Assembly: GCA_002337095.1 (NCBI GenBank)
Contig: DDFI01000009.1
Location: 1-34,229 of the forward strand
DNA from: Candidatus Saccharibacteria bacterium UBA1932
GTDB lineage: Bacteria > Patescibacteriota > Saccharimonadia > Saccharimonadales > Saccharimonadaceae
Direction of reading: 5' to 3'
DNA: 34,229 bases
The notes beneath the pieces were generated by a model that worked only from the letters and a program-made list of their open reading frames with translations, was not told where the DNA came from and ran no database searches. A program made the translations under genes and the position numbers. The first letter of the stretch is position 1; each line of letters starts with the position of its first letter. Shown piece by piece: positions 14,188 to 24,076 of this stretch.

Positions 14188-15969
14188 ATGCGCGTATCTG
14201 ACTCCACTATCGAGAAATTGCTCACTCGTAACAACGTCGTGACGGCGGACAAATTAGTCGAGCTCAAACATGTCGCCGAGCATACCAAGCATCCCCTGCA
14301 AGAGGTCATCATCGACGAAAAGATCATCGACGAACCGATGCTTACCAAGCTGTTCGCAGAGTACGCCCAAATTCCGTTTATTGTGCTCGATCCCAAGCAA
14401 ATTAGCCCCGACGCGCTCAAAAAAATCCCTGAGCGCATCGCCCGTCAGTACGAAGCCGTGATTTTTCAGATCGACCCCGACGGCGTGGTACACATCGCCA
14501 TGGACGACCCCGACGATATTCAGGCAGTGAGTTTTATCCAAAAAGAAGTCGGCCAAAATACCCGCATTTATATTGCTGCCCGCCAGAATATCCTCAACTG
14601 CCTAGATATGTACCGCGGCGACGTCAACAAAGAGCTCAATGACGTCATCGATGTTCAGCGCGAAGACGACGGTACCGACGATAAGGTAAGTGAGGCCGAT
14701 ATCGCCGAGGATTCGCCGATCGCCCAGACTGTCAACCTGCTGCTCGAATACGCCATTCGTTCAAGCGCCAGCGACATCCACATCGAGCCACGCGAGGAAT
14801 TCGTGCAGGTGCGCTATCGTATTGACGGCGCCCTCAAAGAAGTCAACCGCTTGCCTCGCAACGTCATGAGCGCACTTGTCAGCCGTATCAAAATTCTCTC
14901 TAATCTCAAAATCGATGAGCGCCGTGTGCCGCAAGACGGCCGATTCAAGATCAACGTGGGCGGCAAACAATACGCCCTACGCGTCAGCACGCTACCCATC
15001 GCCGACGGCGAAAAAGTCGTCATGCGTATCCTCGACGAGTCAAACCAAGCCCTGACACTCAAAGATCTCGGCTATTGGGGCCATTCGCTCGATGTCATCA
15101 ATCACGCCATCAAAGAGCCAAACGGCATGATCCTGGTCACCGGGCCAACTGGCTCAGGCAAGTCGACGAGCCTATTTAGCGTACTCAGTATGCTCAACAC
15201 CCCTGATGTCAACATTAGTACTATCGAGGACCCCGTCGAGTACAAAATCCCCGGCGTCAACCAAACCCAAACCAACGCCAAGGCCGGTATGACCTTCGCC
15301 TCGGGCCTGCGCGCACTGCTGCGTCAAGACCCAAATGTCATCATGGTAGGGGAGATTCGTGACGGCGAAACTGCCAACCTTGGCGTGCAGGCCGCACTGA
15401 CCGGCCACTTGGTGTTTAGTACACTCCACACCAACAACGCCGCTACCTGTCTGCCGCGTCTGCTCGATATGGGCATCGAGCCATTCCTGATCGCCAGCAC
15501 GGTCAAGGCCGTGGTCGGCCAGCGCTTGGTGCGTCGGCTGTGCAAAGCGTGCCGACAGACCTACGAGCCCACCCCCGAGGAAACCAAGGCCGTGGTCGAG
15601 CTATTCAACCTCAAGTCTGGCCAAACCTTCACCCGCGTGCACGAGCTTGAGCAGCAGGCAGTCGAACAAGCCATCGGTGGTGACACGCCGCTTGGCACCG
15701 ACGAAAAAACCATCAAAACCCTCTGGAAAGCCCACCCCGAGGGCTGCGACGAGTGCAACCATACCGGTTTTAAGGGCCGCATTGGCATTTACGAAGTACT
15801 TGGCATGACCGTCCCTATCGAAAAAATGATCATGAGCAACGGCACCAGCAACGAGATCCAAGACCAAGCCATCACCGAAGGCATGACCACTATGCAAACC
15901 GACGGCCTGGTCAAGGCCCTGCGCGGCAACACTACTATCGAGGAAGTCCTAAGGGTAACCAGGGAGTAA
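14188..15969 (+). CDS. pilB: Type IV pilus assembly ATPase PilB
   Basis: The protein is 593 aa from the ATG at 14188, the first start after the -10 box. The N-terminal MshEN-like domain contains IPFIVLDPKQIS near residue 67. The hexameric ATPase domain has Walker A GPTGSGKST near residue 318, an Asp-box region and Walker B-type GEIRDGETA near residue 388, then STLHTN. A zinc-binding C4 site is formed by CKACRQTY (about 452) and CDECNHTG (about 520). PilB powers pilus extension at the cytoplasmic membrane. No pilT is found in the window, so retraction would need a distant gene. pilC starts 1 bp after its stop. Confidence 0.96.
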   Translation: MRVSDSTIEKLLTRNNVVTADKLVELKHVAEHTKHPLQEVIIDEKIIDEPMLTKLFAEYAQIPFIVLDPKQISPDALKKIPERIARQYEAVIFQIDPDGVVHIAMDDPDDIQAVSFIQKEVGQNTRIYIAARQNILNCLDMYRGDVNKELNDVIDVQREDDGTDDKVSEADIAEDSPIAQTVNLLLEYAIRSSASDIHIEPREEFVQVRYRIDGALKEVNRLPRNVMSALVSRIKILSNLKIDERRVPQDGRFKINVGGKQYALRVSTLPIADGEKVVMRILDESNQALTLKDLGYWGHSLDVINHAIKEPNGMILVTGPTGSGKSTSLFSVLSMLNTPDVNISTIEDPVEYKIPGVNQTQTNAKAGMTFASGLRALLRQDPNVIMVGEIRDGETANLGVQAALTGHLVFSTLHTNNAATCLPRLLDMGIEPFLIASTVKAVVGQRLVRRLCKACRQTYEPTPEETKAVVELFNLKSGQTFTRVHELEQQAVEQAIGGDTPLGTDEKTIKTLWKAHPEGCDECNHTGFKGRIGIYEVLGMTVPIEKMIMSNGTSNEIQDQAITEGMTTMQTDGLVKALRGNTTIEEVLRVTRE

Positions 15970-15970
15970 T

Positions 15971-17206
15971 ATGGCACATTTTATTTACATCGCACTCAAT
16001 CAATCTGGCGGTAGTGTCAAGGGCACCGTCGAGGCCAGCGACGAATCCGCCGTCATTAGCCTGTTGTCCAAGCAAAACCTGCGGCCCATCAGCATCCACG
16101 AAGGCGCAGCCAAGGCCGGGGGGTTCAGTGTTGGCGATTTCTTTGGCAAGAACAAGGTAAAGTCCGACACCTTGGTCATCTTTACCCGCGAGCTTAGCGC
16201 CATGGTATCTGCCGGTGTGCCGCTACTGCGGGCGCTGTCGTCGCTGTACGAGCACACCGAGAAAAAAGACCAGGCCCTCAAGGATGTCCTACAGGGTATC
16301 ATAAAAGATGTGCAGAGCGGCGCCGCACTCGGGGTGGCGCTCGAGAAATACCCCAACACATTTAACGACGTCTACGTCAACATGGTGAAAGCCGGCGAAG
16401 CAGCCGGTATCCTCGACGACATACTCAAGCGCCTCGCCATGCAGCAAGAAAAATCCGCCAGCATCCGCAAAAAAATCAAAAGCGCCATGACCTACCCAAT
16501 GGTGCTGCTCACTATCACGGCACTAGCCTTCTTTGGGCTGATGATCTTTGTGATTCCAATGATCGGCAAAATCCTCAAAGACCTCGCCGGCCCCGACGCC
16601 GAGCTGCCCATGATCACCCAGATAATGCTTGACGCCAGCTCATTTATGGTGAATTATTGGTGGATCCTCACTCCATTACTCGTCGGCGGTATTATGCTGC
16701 TGCTGCGTTACATCAAGACGCCGACCGGCAAAATGCAGTTTCACAAGCTCGTGCTCAAGGTGCCCGCCGTCAACAAAATCATCGTCAAGGTCGCTGTGGC
16801 GCGCTTCGCCCGCACATTCTCGGCCCTAATGGGCGCCGGCGTGCCTATTCTCGAATCGCTGAGCGTCACCGCCAAAGCCCTCGGTAACGGTGTCTACGAG
16901 GCCGCACTGCTTGATGCCGCCGAACAAGTCAAGGCCGGTGCCAACCTTTCTAAAGTTATCGAAAAAAACCCTCTTTTCCCGGCAATTGTCGCCCAAATGC
17001 TCACCGTCGGTGAAGAGACCGGCCAGACAGACCTCGTGCTGGTCAAGGTGGCTGATTTTTACGAGGAAGAAGTCGACGTTGCGATCGATGGCATCAGCTC
17101 GATCATCGAGCCGGTCATGATCGTTATCATGGGTGGCGCCGTCGGCCTCATCGCCGCCAGCGTCATGACACCGATTGCCAACCTAGCAAATAGCATCAAA
17201 GGCTAG
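15971..17206 (+). CDS. pilC: Type IV pilus inner-membrane platform protein PilC
   Basis: The 411-aa protein has two GspF domains (around FTRELSAMVSAGVPLLRAL and FARTFSALMGAGVPILESL) and three membrane spans at about residues 175-198, 225-245 and 375-400. An AGGGAG Shine-Dalgarno sits at the end of pilB. PilC is the rotating platform moved by PilB to insert pilins. Length and domain order are normal for the family. Confidence 0.96.
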   Translation: MAHFIYIALNQSGGSVKGTVEASDESAVISLLSKQNLRPISIHEGAAKAGGFSVGDFFGKNKVKSDTLVIFTRELSAMVSAGVPLLRALSSLYEHTEKKDQALKDVLQGIIKDVQSGAALGVALEKYPNTFNDVYVNMVKAGEAAGILDDILKRLAMQQEKSASIRKKIKSAMTYPMVLLTITALAFFGLMIFVIPMIGKILKDLAGPDAELPMITQIMLDASSFMVNYWWILTPLLVGGIMLLLRYIKTPTGKMQFHKLVLKVPAVNKIIVKVAVARFARTFSALMGAGVPILESLSVTAKALGNGVYEAALLDAAEQVKAGANLSKVIEKNPLFPAIVAQMLTVGEETGQTDLVLVKVADFYEEEVDVAIDGISSIIEPVMIVIMGGAVGLIAASVMTPIANLANSIKG

Positions 17207-17258
17207 ACAGTAGTATTGCTTATGGTATATCATAGGGACAGAACAAGCGTGGGCATAC

Positions 17259-18320
17259 ATGGTTAAATTATTCTACAAAGACAAACCCCTGATCGGACTT
17301 GATATTAGCCAAACCGGCATCAAGGTCATGGCACTTGAGGCCAAAAATTGGCAAGTGCATGGCTATGGCGCGGTCGATCTTAACCCTGCTAAAGTACAGG
17401 CCGCACTCGAGACCCGTGATAATTCCTACCTCATCGAGAATATCAAATCCCTACTCACCGATCGCCTCGTCGGCAGCCTGCCGAGCAACCACACCGCCAT
17501 TAGTATCCCCACCTCACGAACCTTCCTGCGCACCTTTACTCTACCTGTCAAGGAAGAAAAAAACCTCGAAAATGCCATCAGCATCGAGGTCAATCAATAC
17601 ATCCCTGTGCCGATGAGCTCACTCTATGTCGACTACGAAATCGCCGAACGCACCAAGGAAGAAATCACCGTCGTGCTGATTGCTGTCCCCAAAACACTTG
17701 TCGATAATGCGACCGCCGCCGCCTGGAGCGCCGGCCTGCGACCGATATTGATTGAGCCAAGTATTTGCTCGGTTGCGCGCATCATTGGCGATATCGAAAA
17801 CGGCCAATACGTCAGCCTAATCGTCGATATCGGCCCCTCTAGCACCGATATCGCCGTCATCGAAAACGGCACCATCCGCGTCAGTGGTGGTATCGCCATC
17901 GGTGGCAATACTTTCACCGTCGAGCTCTCGCGCAAGCTCAAGGTCACCCTCGAAAATGCCCATCAACTAAAGGTCATCACCGGCCTCACCCCTGGCCCGC
18001 GCCGCAAAACCATGCTAGCTGCGCTCGACCCCAGCCTGCAGCGCATCCTGACCGAAATCCGCAAGGTTATCCGCTACTATCACGAACGCATGAGCGAGGA
18101 TCACAAAATCGAGCAAGTCGTCATTGTTGGTGGTGGCAGTAACATCCCAGGTATGGGCGAGTATTTTACCGAACAACTAGTCATGGCGGCCCGCGTCGCC
18201 ACCCCATGGCAACAGCTAAAATTCGGCGATCTGCCTGAGCCCAACAAGCAATTCCGACCGCGCTACATTACTGTTGCTGGGCTCGCCATGATGGACAAGG
18301 AGGCGATCTGGAATGATTAA
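17259..18320 (+). CDS. pilM: PilM, actin-like pilus assembly protein
   Basis: The 353-aa protein has the actin-fold phosphate loops IGLDISQTGIKVMALE (about 13-28) and VDIGPSSTDIAV (about 188), and an adenosine-type VVIVGGGSNIPGM near residue 289. PilM is cytoplasmic and binds the N-terminus of PilN. It follows pilC by 52 bp and overlaps pilN by 8 bp. Confidence 0.95.
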   Translation: MVKLFYKDKPLIGLDISQTGIKVMALEAKNWQVHGYGAVDLNPAKVQAALETRDNSYLIENIKSLLTDRLVGSLPSNHTAISIPTSRTFLRTFTLPVKEEKNLENAISIEVNQYIPVPMSSLYVDYEIAERTKEEITVVLIAVPKTLVDNATAAAWSAGLRPILIEPSICSVARIIGDIENGQYVSLIVDIGPSSTDIAVIENGTIRVSGGIAIGGNTFTVELSRKLKVTLENAHQLKVITGLTPGPRRKTMLAALDPSLQRILTEIRKVIRYYHERMSEDHKIEQVVIVGGGSNIPGMGEYFTEQLVMAARVATPWQQLKFGDLPEPNKQFRPRYITVAGLAMMDKEAIWND

Positions 18321-18888
18321 CCTTCTGCCCCCCGCTGATCAGCAAGAAATCCATGCCGGCCGCGCCAACAGCCTGTTGCTGCGCTACATTACATTGTCGT
18401 TGATTGTGCTGGGCACGCTGATTTTATGGATCGGGTTTATGTGGCTCAACCTCCGAAACACCGAATCCGGCGCCATCGAAACCAAAAAAGCCAATGACGA
18501 AAAAGCCGCTACTCGCCAAGATATTGTGACACAGGCTACCAAATTCCGCAAAGACCTCTCGATCGCCAGCCAAATCATGGCCAAGCAAGTCAATTACACC
18601 GACACCGTCACTCGCGTCGCCGCCGCGATGCCCACTGGTACCATCCTCGATAATATCTCTATCGACCCCAAGACATTCGACAAAGACACCACGCTCGCGG
18701 CCCACACCAAATCCCGCGAAACCGCCATCGCCCTCAAAGACAGCCTGCAAGCATCCGGCCTGTTTACCAAGGTCGCCTTCCAGTCAATTACTGCCGCCAA
18801 AACTGACAACAACACCGCCGCGCCACCGTATCCATTTGCCGTGCTGCTCAGCGTATCATTTAATCGTGCCGAGGTAACCAAACGATGA
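18313..18888 (+). CDS. pilN: PilN, pilus alignment protein
   Basis: The 191-aa protein starts MINLLPP, the conserved INLLP motif that binds PilM, followed by one membrane span (about 22-44), a coiled-coil segment and a small ferredoxin-like domain. PilN and PilO form the membrane ring linking PilM to the platform. It overlaps pilM by 8 bp and pilO by 4 bp (ATGA). Confidence 0.92.
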   Translation: MINLLPPADQQEIHAGRANSLLLRYITLSLIVLGTLILWIGFMWLNLRNTESGAIETKKANDEKAATRQDIVTQATKFRKDLSIASQIMAKQVNYTDTVTRVAAAMPTGTILDNISIDPKTFDKDTTLAAHTKSRETAIALKDSLQASGLFTKVAFQSITAAKTDNNTAAPPYPFAVLLSVSFNRAEVTKR

Positions 18889-19499
18889 AACAAGCTCGCC
18901 GAGGCCTCAATGCCCCTCGCTTACGCCTTATCCTGGGTAGCTTGCTGCTGCTGATTGCGATTGTCGCTGGCACGATAGCGTTTTTTGCCAACGACCGTCT
19001 GCAAAGCTACACAGCCGATATCCGCAAAATCCTGATCGACTCCAAGGGTAGCGACGCCAATAACACCAACATCGACACGCTCGAGCGCCAGCTCGCCGCC
19101 AATCAACCCACCGTCGCTCGTGCCGCACAAATCGTTGCCGACAGCCAGTCGTACAAGTACCAAAACGAGGTCGTACGTGACATCAATGCCTACGCCGATG
19201 CCAATAACGTCGCGGTTACGTCGGTCACCTTTGCCGCCGACACTGCCACCGCTGCAGCTGCACAGTCCAGCGGACAAGCCGTCACACCAGCCGTCAACGG
19301 CGTCAAACCTGTCACTATTGCTGTTATGCTCGAGCGCGAGGTCGCCTACAAAGACGCCCTTAGCTTCATCCACGCCATCGAGCAAAACCTCACTAAAATG
19401 CAGATCACCTCGCTCGGCCTGTCGGCACCAAAGGCTGGCCAACCTAGCTCAACTGTCCGCATAGACACCATCAATCTGGAGGTATATCTAAAACAATGA
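18885..19499 (+). CDS. pilO: PilO-like pilus alignment protein
   Basis: The 204-aa protein has one span at about residues 10-30, a coiled coil to about residue 80 and a C-terminal domain with VAYKDALSFIHAIEQNLTKM, the usual PilO layout. Sequence conservation in this family is low, so the call rests on position after pilN, topology and length. It is translationally coupled on both sides (ATGA overlaps). Confidence 0.85.
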   Translation: MKQARRGLNAPRLRLILGSLLLLIAIVAGTIAFFANDRLQSYTADIRKILIDSKGSDANNTNIDTLERQLAANQPTVARAAQIVADSQSYKYQNEVVRDINAYADANNVAVTSVTFAADTATAAAAQSSGQAVTPAVNGVKPVTIAVMLEREVAYKDALSFIHAIEQNLTKMQITSLGLSAPKAGQPSSTVRIDTINLEVYLKQ

Positions 19500-19774
19500 A
19501 AAAAAATCCTCTCGCTCCACTCGGCTATTTCCTCGGTCGCTACCATGTGATTCTGTTCTTCTTGCTCGTAGTAGGCAGCCTCACCTACGAGATCTATAGC
19601 CTCAGCGTCATCACCAACACCGATCCCTCGCTGAATACCGACGGCTACCAGGCGCAAGTCACCGACCCGACATTCGACACCGCCACCATCAACAAGATCA
19701 AGGCCTTACGTACCCGATCAGACAGCTCCACTTACATACTGCCCGCTGGCCGCAACAACCCCTTCACCGAATAG
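19496..19774 (+). CDS. Short PilP-like membrane protein of the pil operon
   Basis: The 92-aa protein has one span (about residues 15-37) and an extracellular tail ending AGRNNPFTE. PilP lipoproteins carry a similar GR-x-NPF/DPF segment after a flexible stretch. This protein stops directly after it and lacks the beta-domain that binds the secretin, which fits a single-membrane cell with no PilQ. Its ATG overlaps the pilO stop. The PilP comparison is inference from motif and gene order. Confidence 0.7.
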   Translation: MKKNPLAPLGYFLGRYHVILFFLLVVGSLTYEIYSLSVITNTDPSLNTDGYQAQVTDPTFDTATINKIKALRTRSDSSTYILPAGRNNPFTE

Positions 19775-19789
19775 CGCCCATTCTGGCTA

Positions 19790-19798
19790 TGCTATACT
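19790..19798 (+). promoter_or_regulatory. Extended -10 of the PRC-barrel gene
   Basis: TGC-TATACT ends 6 nt before the ATG at 19805, a typical leaderless arrangement in this window. Confidence 0.6.
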
Positions 19799-19804
19799 AA
19801 AAGT

Positions 19805-20383
19805 ATGTTACTCACTGGCTCCCACCTCCAGCAACTACCCGTTATGAGCCTGCAGACCGGCGCCGAAATCGCGCGGCTGGCACGCCCCGTCATTGATCCC
19901 GCCGATCTCAGAATCTACGGCTACGAAGTCACCGGGCCACTGCTCGACCAACGACCGTCGTTTTTGCGCCTCGAGGATATTCGCGAGCTCAGCAATATGG
20001 GCATGATCGTCGACTCAAGCGACGAATTTATCGCGCATGGCGATGTGCTGATATTCGACAAGGTAGTGGCGCTCGGCTTTCGACTACTTGGCCAGCATGT
20101 CAGCGACCAGCAGGGCCGCCGCGTCGGCAAAGTCATCGATTACACCATCGATTCCGCGATATTCACCATCCAGCAACTCACCGTCAAACGCCCCTTGTAC
20201 AAAAGCTTCAACGATGTCGAGCTGCTCATCCACCGTGATCATATTGTCGAGATTAACGACCACGGCATCATCATCAATTCAGACACCGAGCCCCGCGAAA
20301 CCAGCGTCGTCGAGCTCGGCGGCGCCTATATCAACCCCTTCCGTAGCAAAACTCCCGCACCCGAACATATCGACCAGCAGTAG
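19805..20383 (+). CDS. PRC-barrel domain protein
   Basis: The 192-aa protein has two PRC-barrel-like halves: residues 10-85 (TGAEIARLARPVIDP..LRIYGYEV) and residues 95-165 (LLGQHVSDQQGRRVGKVIDYTID). PRC-barrels occur in RimM and photosynthetic reaction centre H subunits and often bind RNA or membrane partners. No membrane span. It has its own promoter and so is separate from the pil operon. Specific function unknown. Confidence 0.8.
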   Translation: MLLTGSHLQQLPVMSLQTGAEIARLARPVIDPADLRIYGYEVTGPLLDQRPSFLRLEDIRELSNMGMIVDSSDEFIAHGDVLIFDKVVALGFRLLGQHVSDQQGRRVGKVIDYTIDSAIFTIQQLTVKRPLYKSFNDVELLIHRDHIVEINDHGIIINSDTEPRETSVVELGGAYINPFRSKTPAPEHIDQQ

Positions 20384-20421
20384 TAATTATTGTAAATAAC
20401 CACTACACCCGTACTATACAT

Positions 20422-21120
20422 CTATCCTAGCGTTTCATCTTGGAGCGCAGCTGTAATGTCAGCATAGCTAAACCCTTGGCGGGCGAGATACTGCACAAAC
20501 TTCTGCTCATCCGGGTATTTATTTCGTTTTTTGGCAATGATTTTTGCGAGCTCATTGTCGTCACTGCGCTCACTTGCCGTCACCACCTCGTCGATGATAT
20601 GCGCCGCGACACCCTTTGCCTGCAATTCTGCCCGCAATTTGCGCAGGGAAGTACCCTTCGTTTGGTTCCGGGTTTCTACCCACCACCGAGCAAATTTCTC
20701 GTCATCAACATATCCTTTATGTTGTAATTTTGACAAGACTCGTTCGGCGAGGGCAGGGGAGTAGCCCGGGAGTTCCACGACCTTACGCTCACTGCTCACC
20801 TCCCCTGCGCGCCGTTTTGCGTGAGAACGTGCTGCCGGTACGAGCTTTTTTGTCGTCCGGGTTTTGCGCCAAAGGTAGTCGCGAACCTCACGCACCGAGT
20901 GCGGCCGCATCAAGCAATATTCGAGCGCCCGGGCATACAGCTTGCCATATTGGCTCTCGGTCTCGAGCGCCGCCAGCTCTTCGGCGTCCACTTCCCTGCC
21001 CACGCGCACCCCAAGCTCCACCACCTGCGAAATATCGAGGCTAAACCGATACTTGCCATCAATCGAGACATTCACGCGATCAGGATTGCGCAGCTGCGCA
21101 GAAAGACTCGTGATTTTCAC
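20422..21120 (-). CDS. recX: RecX, RecA regulator
   Basis: The 232-aa protein has the RecX helical repeats: ALEYCLMRPHSVREVRDYLWRK (about 64-85), VLSKLQHKGYVDDEKFARWWVETRNQTKGTS..LRAELQAKGV (about 127-171), and a final YLARQGFSYADITAAL. RecX binds and modulates RecA filaments. It lies downstream of recA in the same direction, separated by two small genes. An Arg/Lys-rich insertion of about 30 residues (TTKKLVPAARSHAKRR..) sits between the first and second repeats. Confidence 0.93.
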   Translation of the reverse strand: MKITSLSAQLRNPDRVNVSIDGKYRFSLDISQVVELGVRVGREVDAEELAALETESQYGKLYARALEYCLMRPHSVREVRDYLWRKTRTTKKLVPAARSHAKRRAGEVSSERKVVELPGYSPALAERVLSKLQHKGYVDDEKFARWWVETRNQTKGTSLRKLRAELQAKGVAAHIIDEVVTASERSDDNELAKIIAKKRNKYPDEQKFVQYLARQGFSYADITAALQDETLG

Positions 21121-21126
21121 TACTTT

Positions 21127-21489
21127 TTACTTTTTCCTCGGTAGCATATCTGCCGTAGCGAGCAGCTGCGTGAAGTGCTCGCGCGATACCGTCTCGTGCA
21201 GCGTCACCGGCTTCATCGAGTGCCACGACACGCGCGGCACCGGAATCTCATCCCCCGCCTCTTCGTTATACACCATCGCCGCTTGCTGGCGCAGCACTTC
21301 CTGAACCTCATGCGGCGCCTCGAGCAGTCCGATGAGCAGGCGCCCGGCGCGGCCAATTTTTGGCATTTGCCTGAGGTTATCTTGCTCGACACTGATGTAC
21401 GGGGCATCGTCTGGGTCGCGTGGTTCGCCCAGATTATACCAGATCACCTCTTGGGTCGCTCGTTTATTCTTTTTGCCAACTTCGCTCAC
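21127..21489 (-). CDS. Hypothetical protein between recA and recX
   Basis: I start this 120-aa protein at the GTG at 21489 (VSEVGKKNKR), since AGGAG lies 7-8 nt upstream; longer ATG starts would overlap the MazG-like gene more deeply. Hydrophilic, with WYNLGEPRDPDDAPYISVEQD and a helical middle (AGRLLIGLLEAPHEVQEVLRQQAAMVY). No family recognised. It overlaps the MazG-like gene by 26 bp and sits 6 bp before recX, so it belongs to the recA operon. Confidence 0.65.
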   Translation of the reverse strand: MSEVGKKNKRATQEVIWYNLGEPRDPDDAPYISVEQDNLRQMPKIGRAGRLLIGLLEAPHEVQEVLRQQAAMVYNEEAGDEIPVPRVSWHSMKPVTLHETVSREHFTQLLATADMLPRKK

Positions 21490-21798
21490 GATTTTTCTCC
21501 TCTTTTGCATAGATTGCCGCCTCGGCATCAATACCGAGCGTATTCGCGATCGATAACGTCACGATCAGCACATCCGCGATCTCTTCCTCGGCCTCACGGC
21601 GAGTGGTGGTGTGTGAGAACCCCATGCCGGCGTGCTTGCGGAGTGCTTTTGCTAGCTCGCCGACTTCCTCTGTCAAGAGCAGCATCGTCTGTTCGATGGG
21701 CTGATCGCCAAACCCGCGCTCAACAATTACCTGCCGCACGTAGCGCTGAATCTCGACAAGCGAAGCGCCAGCCGCCGGCATCGACACGCCTGATGGCA

Positions 21799-21799
<1 letters not shown>
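21464..21799 (-). CDS. MazG-like NTP pyrophosphohydrolase
   Basis: The 111-aa protein has the single helical MazG-type domain with the metal-binding acidic pattern LLTEEVGELAKALRK (about 42-56) and EEEIADVLIVTLSIAN (about 71-86). Such enzymes hydrolyse (d)NTPs to NMP and PPi and clean nucleotide pools. Its ATG overlaps the recA stop (TAATG), so it is coupled to recA expression. Confidence 0.88.
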
Positions 21800-22836
<1,037 letters not shown>

Positions 22837-22863
22837 CTATTCCCTCTCCTTTATTCACTCTTC

Positions 22864-22896
22864 ATTATACCCGAGCGCGCCAAGATTTGATATAAT
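22864..22896. promoter_or_regulatory. Divergent -10 boxes of recA and the pilin gene
   Basis: TATAAT on the minus strand at 22864-22869 serves recA, and TGA-TATAAT on the plus strand at 22888-22896 serves the pilin-like gene (7 nt before its ATG). The two lie 18 bp apart, so the promoters overlap and polymerases probably compete. Confidence 0.55.
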
Positions 22897-22903
22897 TATA
22901 CCT

Positions 22904-23299
22904 ATGAAGTCTTCTAATCGCGGATTCACCGTTATCGAGCTAGTCGTTGTCATCGCACTGATCGCTATCGCGGCATTTGTATTCCTAAGCCAAAAAGCTA
23001 CCCTCGACGCCGCCGGGCGCGACGACCACCGCAAGACTGCTATCAATGCCATGTATTATAGTCTCGAGGAAGATTTTTATGCCCGCAACCACTACTACCC
23101 CGAGCATATCGATAGCAAAACCCTGCGCTCAGTCGACCCCGACCTTTTCCGCGACCCCAGTGGCGCCGCGATCGACTCCCCTGGCAGCACCTATCACTAC
23201 ACCGGCATCAACTGCGCCGATAGCCAGTGCAAAAGCTACATGCTGCGCGCCGATCTCGAAAAAGAAGCCGAGTACAAAAAACCCAGCCGCAACAATTAG
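22904..23299 (+). CDS. Type IV pilin-like protein
   Basis: The protein is 131 aa from the ATG at 22904, chosen because TGA-TATAAT ends 7 nt upstream. It begins with a short leader and the prepilin peptidase site: Gly7-Phe8-Thr-Val-Ile-Glu12 (GFTVIEL), with Glu+5, then a hydrophobic helix (VVVIALIAIAAFVFL). The C-terminal half has two cysteines eight residues apart... CADSQC spacing is short, suggesting a small disulfide loop. Likely a major or minor pilin for the pil operon located 3 kb upstream. Confidence 0.9.
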   Translation: MKSSNRGFTVIELVVVIALIAIAAFVFLSQKATLDAAGRDDHRKTAINAMYYSLEEDFYARNHYYPEHIDSKTLRSVDPDLFRDPSGAAIDSPGSTYHYTGINCADSQCKSYMLRADLEKEAEYKKPSRNN

Positions 23300-23309
23300 C
23301 TCTTAGCGC

Positions 23310-24059
23310 CTAGCCCTCGACAGGTCGACCGTTTTTGAACGCCTCGATGGCATTATTGAGCTTGGCGATTTCTTGCTTGGGGTGATGCACAAATTCAAAC
23401 CGATAGGTCGTTTCGTCGCCCTCGGTGCTTAGGCGAATCGAACCATAGTCGAACATGCTCGCCACCACGCCATTCTGCGTATAGCTGGCATCCTCGATAT
23501 TACCGAGCGACACCGTCTGCTCGTTATGCGAAAACAACCCCGTCTGAATCTCTTGAATCACGCTCTCGTTCGTCAAAAAAAACGTATTCTGCAGGTGAAT
23601 CCACACCGCCGCATAGACACTCAGCCCAATCAGCGCAGCAAACGACGTACCCACCAGTAGCATCATACCAGGCGACGGCATGCCCGTCCAGCCTAGCAGC
23701 TCAACGACATAGCTGTAGTTGATCATCATCGATATGATTAGCGCAATCATAAAACCGCCCAGCAATATCGGCAGCCAAATCGCAATCGGGTGGCGATGCA
23801 CCTCGCTAATAATGTATTCTTGATCGCTCAGATTCAGCATCGGATATAGCTCGCGCGACTCAGCATTACGGCGCTTGACTTCGGCAGGAATCTCGGCCAC
23901 CTCTGGCATCACCGCACGCGTCATATGCACCACCTGTGGCTGCATCGGCGGGTCGCTCACTGGCGCCGCATAGAGCGGCCGGCCCTCAGTGTCGTAGGCC
24001 ACTGGTTTTTGGCTATCGACCGTGATCGGCTCGGCGGTTTCGTAGGGTCTTTCGTCCAT
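23310..24059 (-). CDS. Membrane protein with bacterial PH-like domain
   Basis: The 249-aa protein has a Pro-rich cytoplasmic N-terminus (1-85), two membrane spans at about residues 92-115 and 130-154, then a bPH_2/YdbT-type domain (about 158-240) with FFLTNESVIQEIQTGLFSHNEQTVSLGNIEDASY, whose order of strands is typical. Function of the family is poorly known; it may recognise lipids or scaffold envelope proteins. It has its own extended -10 and overlaps no neighbour; the pilin gene converges 10 bp away. Confidence 0.82.
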   Translation of the reverse strand: MDERPYETAEPITVDSQKPVAYDTEGRPLYAAPVSDPPMQPQVVHMTRAVMPEVAEIPAEVKRRNAESRELYPMLNLSDQEYIISEVHRHPIAIWLPILLGGFMIALIISMMINYSYVVELLGWTGMPSPGMMLLVGTSFAALIGLSVYAAVWIHLQNTFFLTNESVIQEIQTGLFSHNEQTVSLGNIEDASYTQNGVVASMFDYGSIRLSTEGDETTYRFEFVHHPKQEIAKLNNAIEAFKNGRPVEG

Positions 24060-24067
24060 TTGATTCT

Positions 24068-24076
24068 AGTATACCA
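24068..24076 (-). promoter_or_regulatory. Extended -10 of the PH-domain gene
   Basis: TGG-TATACT on the minus strand, ending 8 nt before the ATG and directly after the ruvB stop region. Confidence 0.6.
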
